Of a stretch of 26,955 bases of DNA, positions 24,408 to 26,955 are shown piece by piece. The notes beneath the pieces were generated by a model that ran no database searches, was not told where the DNA came from, and saw only the letters and a program-made list of their open reading frames with translations. The stretch lies in the NCBI GenBank assembly GCA_964495705.1, contig CAZBWS010000025.1, forward strand, positions 1 through 26,955. The letters are read 5' to 3'. Within the stretch, counting starts at the first letter, position 1. Every line of letters begins with the position of its first letter. This DNA comes from CAZBWS01 sp964495705 (GTDB taxonomy: Bacteria > Pseudomonadota > Gammaproteobacteria > HTCC5015). The translations under genes and the position numbers were made by a program.

Positions 24408-25871
24408 ATGAGAATAATACAAGAAGCCCTAACCTTTGATGACGTTCTATTGCAGCCTGCGCACTCTACGGTGCTGCCAAAAGAGGTGAGCCTAAAAACT
24501 CAGCTGACGCGTGATTTACAAATAAATATCCCCGTGCTGTCTGCTGCGATGGATACTGTTACCGAAGGTCGTTTGGCGATTGCCTTAGCCTGTGAGGGCG
24601 GTATTGGCATATTGCACAAGAACATGAGCATCGAGCAGCAAGCCGCTGAGGTGCTTAAGGTGAAGCGCTTTGAAGCGGGCGTGGTGACTGACCCTTTAAC
24701 TGTTACTGCGGATATGAGCATACGTGAGGTCATCCGCATTACTCGCGAACATAAGATTTCTGGTCTGCCCGTTGTTGAAGGTAATAAGTTGGTTGGCATC
24801 ATCACTCACCGTGATGTGCGCTTTGAAACGAATTTAGATCAGCCAGTCTCGGCAGTCATGACTCCAGAAGATCGCTTAGTCACAGTAAAGGAAGGGGCGA
24901 GTAAGGAAGAAGTGCAAAAGCTGCTACATCAAAACCGCATTGAGAAAATTCTCGTGGTTAACGATGATTTTGAGCTGCGCGGCATGATTACCGTTAAAGA
25001 TATGCAAAAATCGACTGACCACCCTAATGCGGCCAAAGATGCACAAGAGCGTTTGCTAGCGGGTGCTGCGGTCGGCGTTGGCGCAGATACTGATGAGCGT
25101 GTTAAGGCGCTGGTGGAAGCAGGTGTTGATGTGATTATCGTCGATACGGCGCATGGCCACTCACAAGGTGTACTGGATCGTGTTAAGTGGGTAAAAACTA
25201 ACTTCCCCCAGGTGCAGGTGATTGGCGGTAATATCGCTACGGGGGCTGCGGCTCAGGCGCTCGTTGAAGCCGGTGCAGACGGCGTGAAAGTCGGCATTGG
25301 CCCGGGCTCTATTTGCACGACACGCATTGTGGCAGGTGTGGGTGTTCCTCAGGTAACGGCCATTGTGAATGTGGCTGAAGCACTGGAAGGCACTGGCGTA
25401 CCACTGATTGCCGATGGGGGTATTCGCTACTCGGGCGATTTTGCTAAGGCGATTGCCTCAGGCGCTAGCTGTGTGATGTTGGGCAGCATGTTTGCCGGCA
25501 CCGAAGAAGCACCTGGCGAAGTTGAGCTTTATCAAGGTCGTTCTTATAAAGCTTACCGTGGCATGGGTTCTTTGGCGGCCATGGAGAAGGGATCGTCTGA
25601 TCGCTACTTCCAAGACTCTGCGGAAGGCAATGCGGATAAGCTAGTACCAGAAGGTATTGAAGGTCGTGTACCTTATAAAGGTCCTATCGGCGCTATTGTG
25701 CATCAGTTGTTGGGCGGCCTACGCTCTAGCATGGGCTATGTGGGCTGCGGCGACATCGAGTCTATGCGCACTCGACCTGAGTTTGTGCGCGTCACGGGTG
25801 CAGGTATGGCGGAGAGCCATGTACACGATGTGACGATTACTAAAGAAGCGCCTAACTATCGTCCACGTTAA
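24408..25871 (+). CDS. guaB: Inosine-5'-monophosphate dehydrogenase
   Basis: Oxidises IMP to XMP with NAD+, the rate-setting step of GMP synthesis. A product of 487 residues, normal length. It is a TIM barrel (LTFDDVLLQPAHS, then SAAMDTVTEGRLAIALA) interrupted by two CBS domains between about residues 93 and 205. The IMP loop GIGPGSICTTR contains the catalytic Cys303, and DGGIRYSGDFAKAIASGA and the flap RVPYKGP are present. AGGAG lies ten bases upstream. It is followed by guaA after 89 bases holding an inverted pair of the ATGCGGATA word. Confidence 0.99.
   Translation: MRIIQEALTFDDVLLQPAHSTVLPKEVSLKTQLTRDLQINIPVLSAAMDTVTEGRLAIALACEGGIGILHKNMSIEQQAAEVLKVKRFEAGVVTDPLTVTADMSIREVIRITREHKISGLPVVEGNKLVGIITHRDVRFETNLDQPVSAVMTPEDRLVTVKEGASKEEVQKLLHQNRIEKILVVNDDFELRGMITVKDMQKSTDHPNAAKDAQERLLAGAAVGVGADTDERVKALVEAGVDVIIVDTAHGHSQGVLDRVKWVKTNFPQVQVIGGNIATGAAAQALVEAGADGVKVGIGPGSICTTRIVAGVGVPQVTAIVNVAEALEGTGVPLIADGGIRYSGDFAKAIASGASCVMLGSMFAGTEEAPGEVELYQGRSYKAYRGMGSLAAMEKGSSDRYFQDSAEGNADKLVPEGIEGRVPYKGPIGAIVHQLLGGLRSSMGYVGCGDIESMRTRPEFVRVTGAGMAESHVHDVTITKEAPNYRPR
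24707..24714 (+). repeat. TGCGGATA word inside guaB (CBS region)
   Basis: Read as ACT GCG GAT ATG (Thr-Ala-Asp-Met). It lacks the leading A and the 3' flank of the consensus, so it is the weakest of the 14 copies. Confidence 0.45.
25630..25638 (+). repeat. ATGCGGATA word inside guaB (C-terminal)
   Basis: Read as AAT GCG GAT AAG CTA (Asn-Ala-Asp-Lys-Leu) and matches the extended consensus completely. Confidence 0.7.
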
Positions 25872-25882
25872 AAACAAAACAC

Positions 25883-25927
25883 TATGCGGATAGGCTGCAG
25901 GCAGCGTGTTTGTAGCTTATCCGCATA
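25883..25927. repeat. Inverted pair of the ATGCGGATA word forming a hairpin between guaB and guaA
   Basis: TATGCGGATAGGCT (25883-25896) and AGCTTATCCGCATA (25914-25927) form a 14-pair stem (one G-U) with a 17-base loop, 12 bases after the guaB stop and 34 bases before guaA. No T run follows, so it is not a typical terminator; it may weaken read-through or protect the guaB mRNA. Paired uptake sequences forming hairpins after genes are known in Haemophilus and Neisseria. Confidence 0.85.
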
Positions 25928-25960
25928 CCTACTTATCGGCCTAGTAGCCAGAGATCAAAC

Positions 25961-26955
25961 ATGACAGACATCCACAGCAATAGACTTCTTATCCTAGACT
26001 TCGGCTCCCAGTACACCCAGTTAATTGCACGTCGCGTACGTGAAGCGGGGGTTTATTCTGAGCTGCACGCCTGTGATATGAATGAGCAAGCGATTCGCGA
26101 CTTTAACCCCCAGGGTATTATTCTGTCGGGTGGCCCAGAGTCAGTGATTGGCGACGATACTTTAGTGGCTCCACAAGTGGTGTTTGAGTTGGGTGTGCCG
26201 GTGTTGGGTATTTGCTACGGCATGCAGACCATGGCGGCGCAGCTCGGCGGGGAAGTAGAGAACTCTGATCACCGTGAGTTTGGCTACGCCCAAGTGCGCG
26301 CGCGCAACCACTCTAAGTTCTTGGCGGATATTGAAGATCATGTCAATGAAGAAGGTCATGGTCTATTAGATGTATGGATGAGCCACGGCGACAAGGTGAC
26401 TAAAGTGCCTGCGGGCTTTGATGTGATCGCCAGCTCTGACGGCGCACCGATTGCGGCTATGGCCGATGAAGCGCGCGCCTTCTACGCAGTGCAGTTTCAC
26501 CCAGAAGTAACCCACACTAAGCAAGGTCAGCGCATGATCGAGCGCTTTGTGCACGACATCTGTGGCTGCGCGAATTTGTGGACGGCGGAAAACATCATCG
26601 AAGACCAGATTACACGTGTTAAGCAGCAAGTCGGATCTGATGAAGTGATCTTAGGCCTGTCTGGCGGTGTTGATTCATCGGTAGTGGCTGCTATGTTGCA
26701 CAAGGCAATCGGTAAGCAATTGACCTGTGTATTTGTAGATAACGGCATGTTGCGTCTGAACGAAGGCGATAAGGTGATGGCTATGTTCGCCCAGAACATG
26801 GGCTTGAATGTAATACGCGTCGATGCTGAAAAGCGTTTCCTCGATGCACTGGAAGGCCAGACAGACCCCGAAGCTAAGCGTAAAATCATCGGCAATATGT
26901 TTGTTGAAATTTTCGAAGAAGAAGCCGGCAAACTAACCAACGCCAAGTGGCTAGC
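25961..26955 (+). CDS. guaA: GMP synthase, glutamine-hydrolysing (3' end cut by window edge)
   Basis: Aminates XMP to GMP with ATP and glutamine. The first 331 residues are visible. They hold the class I amidotransferase domain with Cys85 in GICYGMQ, His180 and Glu182 in FHPEVTH, and the synthetase domain starting with the PP-loop LGLSGGVDSS (residues 231-240). The family usually has about 525 residues, so roughly 195 are missing. The ATG at 25961 gives the expected MTDIHSNRLLILDFGSQYTQ start; the ribosome binding site is weak (AGAGA). It forms the classical guaB-guaA pair, with a structured spacer between them. Confidence 0.99.
   Translation, partial: MTDIHSNRLLILDFGSQYTQLIARRVREAGVYSELHACDMNEQAIRDFNPQGIILSGGPESVIGDDTLVAPQVVFELGVPVLGICYGMQTMAAQLGGEVENSDHREFGYAQVRARNHSKFLADIEDHVNEEGHGLLDVWMSHGDKVTKVPAGFDVIASSDGAPIAAMADEARAFYAVQFHPEVTHTKQGQRMIERFVHDICGCANLWTAENIIEDQITRVKQQVGSDEVILGLSGGVDSSVVAAMLHKAIGKQLTCVFVDNGMLRLNEGDKVMAMFAQNMGLNVIRVDAEKRFLDALEGQTDPEAKRKIIGNMFVEIFEEEAGKLTNAKWL

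Noticed and set aside
473..25927. The ATGCGGATA word as a strand-guiding site (KOPS or Chi type)
   Set aside because: Such sites are strongly biased to one strand within a replichore; here copies are 8 to 6 between strands. The window is small, so this is not final.
1..26955. Search for tRNA, rRNA, CRISPR arrays, insertion sequences, phage or defence genes
   Set aside because: No clover-leaf, regular spaced repeat, transposase, integrase or defence motif was seen. The SMI1-like gene can be an immunity protein in toxin systems, but no toxin or polymorphic repeat region lies nearby.

Overview
The window looks like a draft or metagenome-assembled scaffold from a marine-type gammaproteobacterium of moderate GC content. 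The gene families and the dksA-gluQ, xseA/guaB and guaB-guaA neighbourhoods point to the Pseudomonadales/Cellvibrionales side of the class; that placement is inference. A run of 100 N inside an RND permease gene marks an assembly join. I see no tRNA, rRNA, CRISPR array, transposase, integrase or phage gene. No stretch above 300 bases lacks a gene: the longest gaps, 1730-1999, 3662-3913 and 24131-24407, are described under neighbouring features.

Layout. 1-1469: a carboxylesterase cut by the left edge, divergent from a SMI1/KNR4-like gene joined to a DUF1415 gene. 1466-3661: two paralogous small proteins of unknown function on the minus strand, on either side of a thiolase. 3914-5748: a DUF4399 exported protein, a cold-shock protein and the pseudouridine synthase RluF. 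5762-7496: a VAT-1-like oxidoreductase divergent from a TetR regulator. 7581-8654: a tandem pair of related membrane-anchored proteins of unknown function. 8647-10590: a strictosidine-synthase/SMP-30-like exported protein, a 58-residue acidic protein and a Cys-rich lipoprotein. 10647-15144: acetyl-CoA synthetase, a YdcH-like protein, and the classical dksA-gluQ pair, with an unusual lysine/alanine-rich tail on DksA. 15297-20719: exonuclease VII large subunit followed by an RND efflux adaptor and permease. 20785-22488: a Tat-exported FecR-domain protein divergent from an outer-membrane beta-barrel protein. 22580-24130: PEP carboxykinase. 24408-26955: guaB and a guaA cut by the right edge.

How the genes fit together. 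Most are housekeeping: GMP synthesis (guaB, guaA), acetate activation and gluconeogenesis (acs, pckA), thiolytic acyl-CoA metabolism, stringent-response transcription control and tRNA(Asp) modification (dksA, gluQ), 23S rRNA modification (rluF), DNA repair (xseA) and efflux (RND pair).

The most striking signal is not a gene. A 9-bp word, ATGCGGATA, occurs 12 times (14 times as TGCGGATA) in 27 kb on both strands, inside genes in several reading frames and between genes, where random expectation is below one. Flanking bases are also conserved (WATGCGGATARSCTR). One pair forms a 14-bp hairpin between guaB and guaA. This resembles the behaviour of DNA-uptake sequences of Pasteurellaceae and Neisseriaceae, but the word is not one I recognise.
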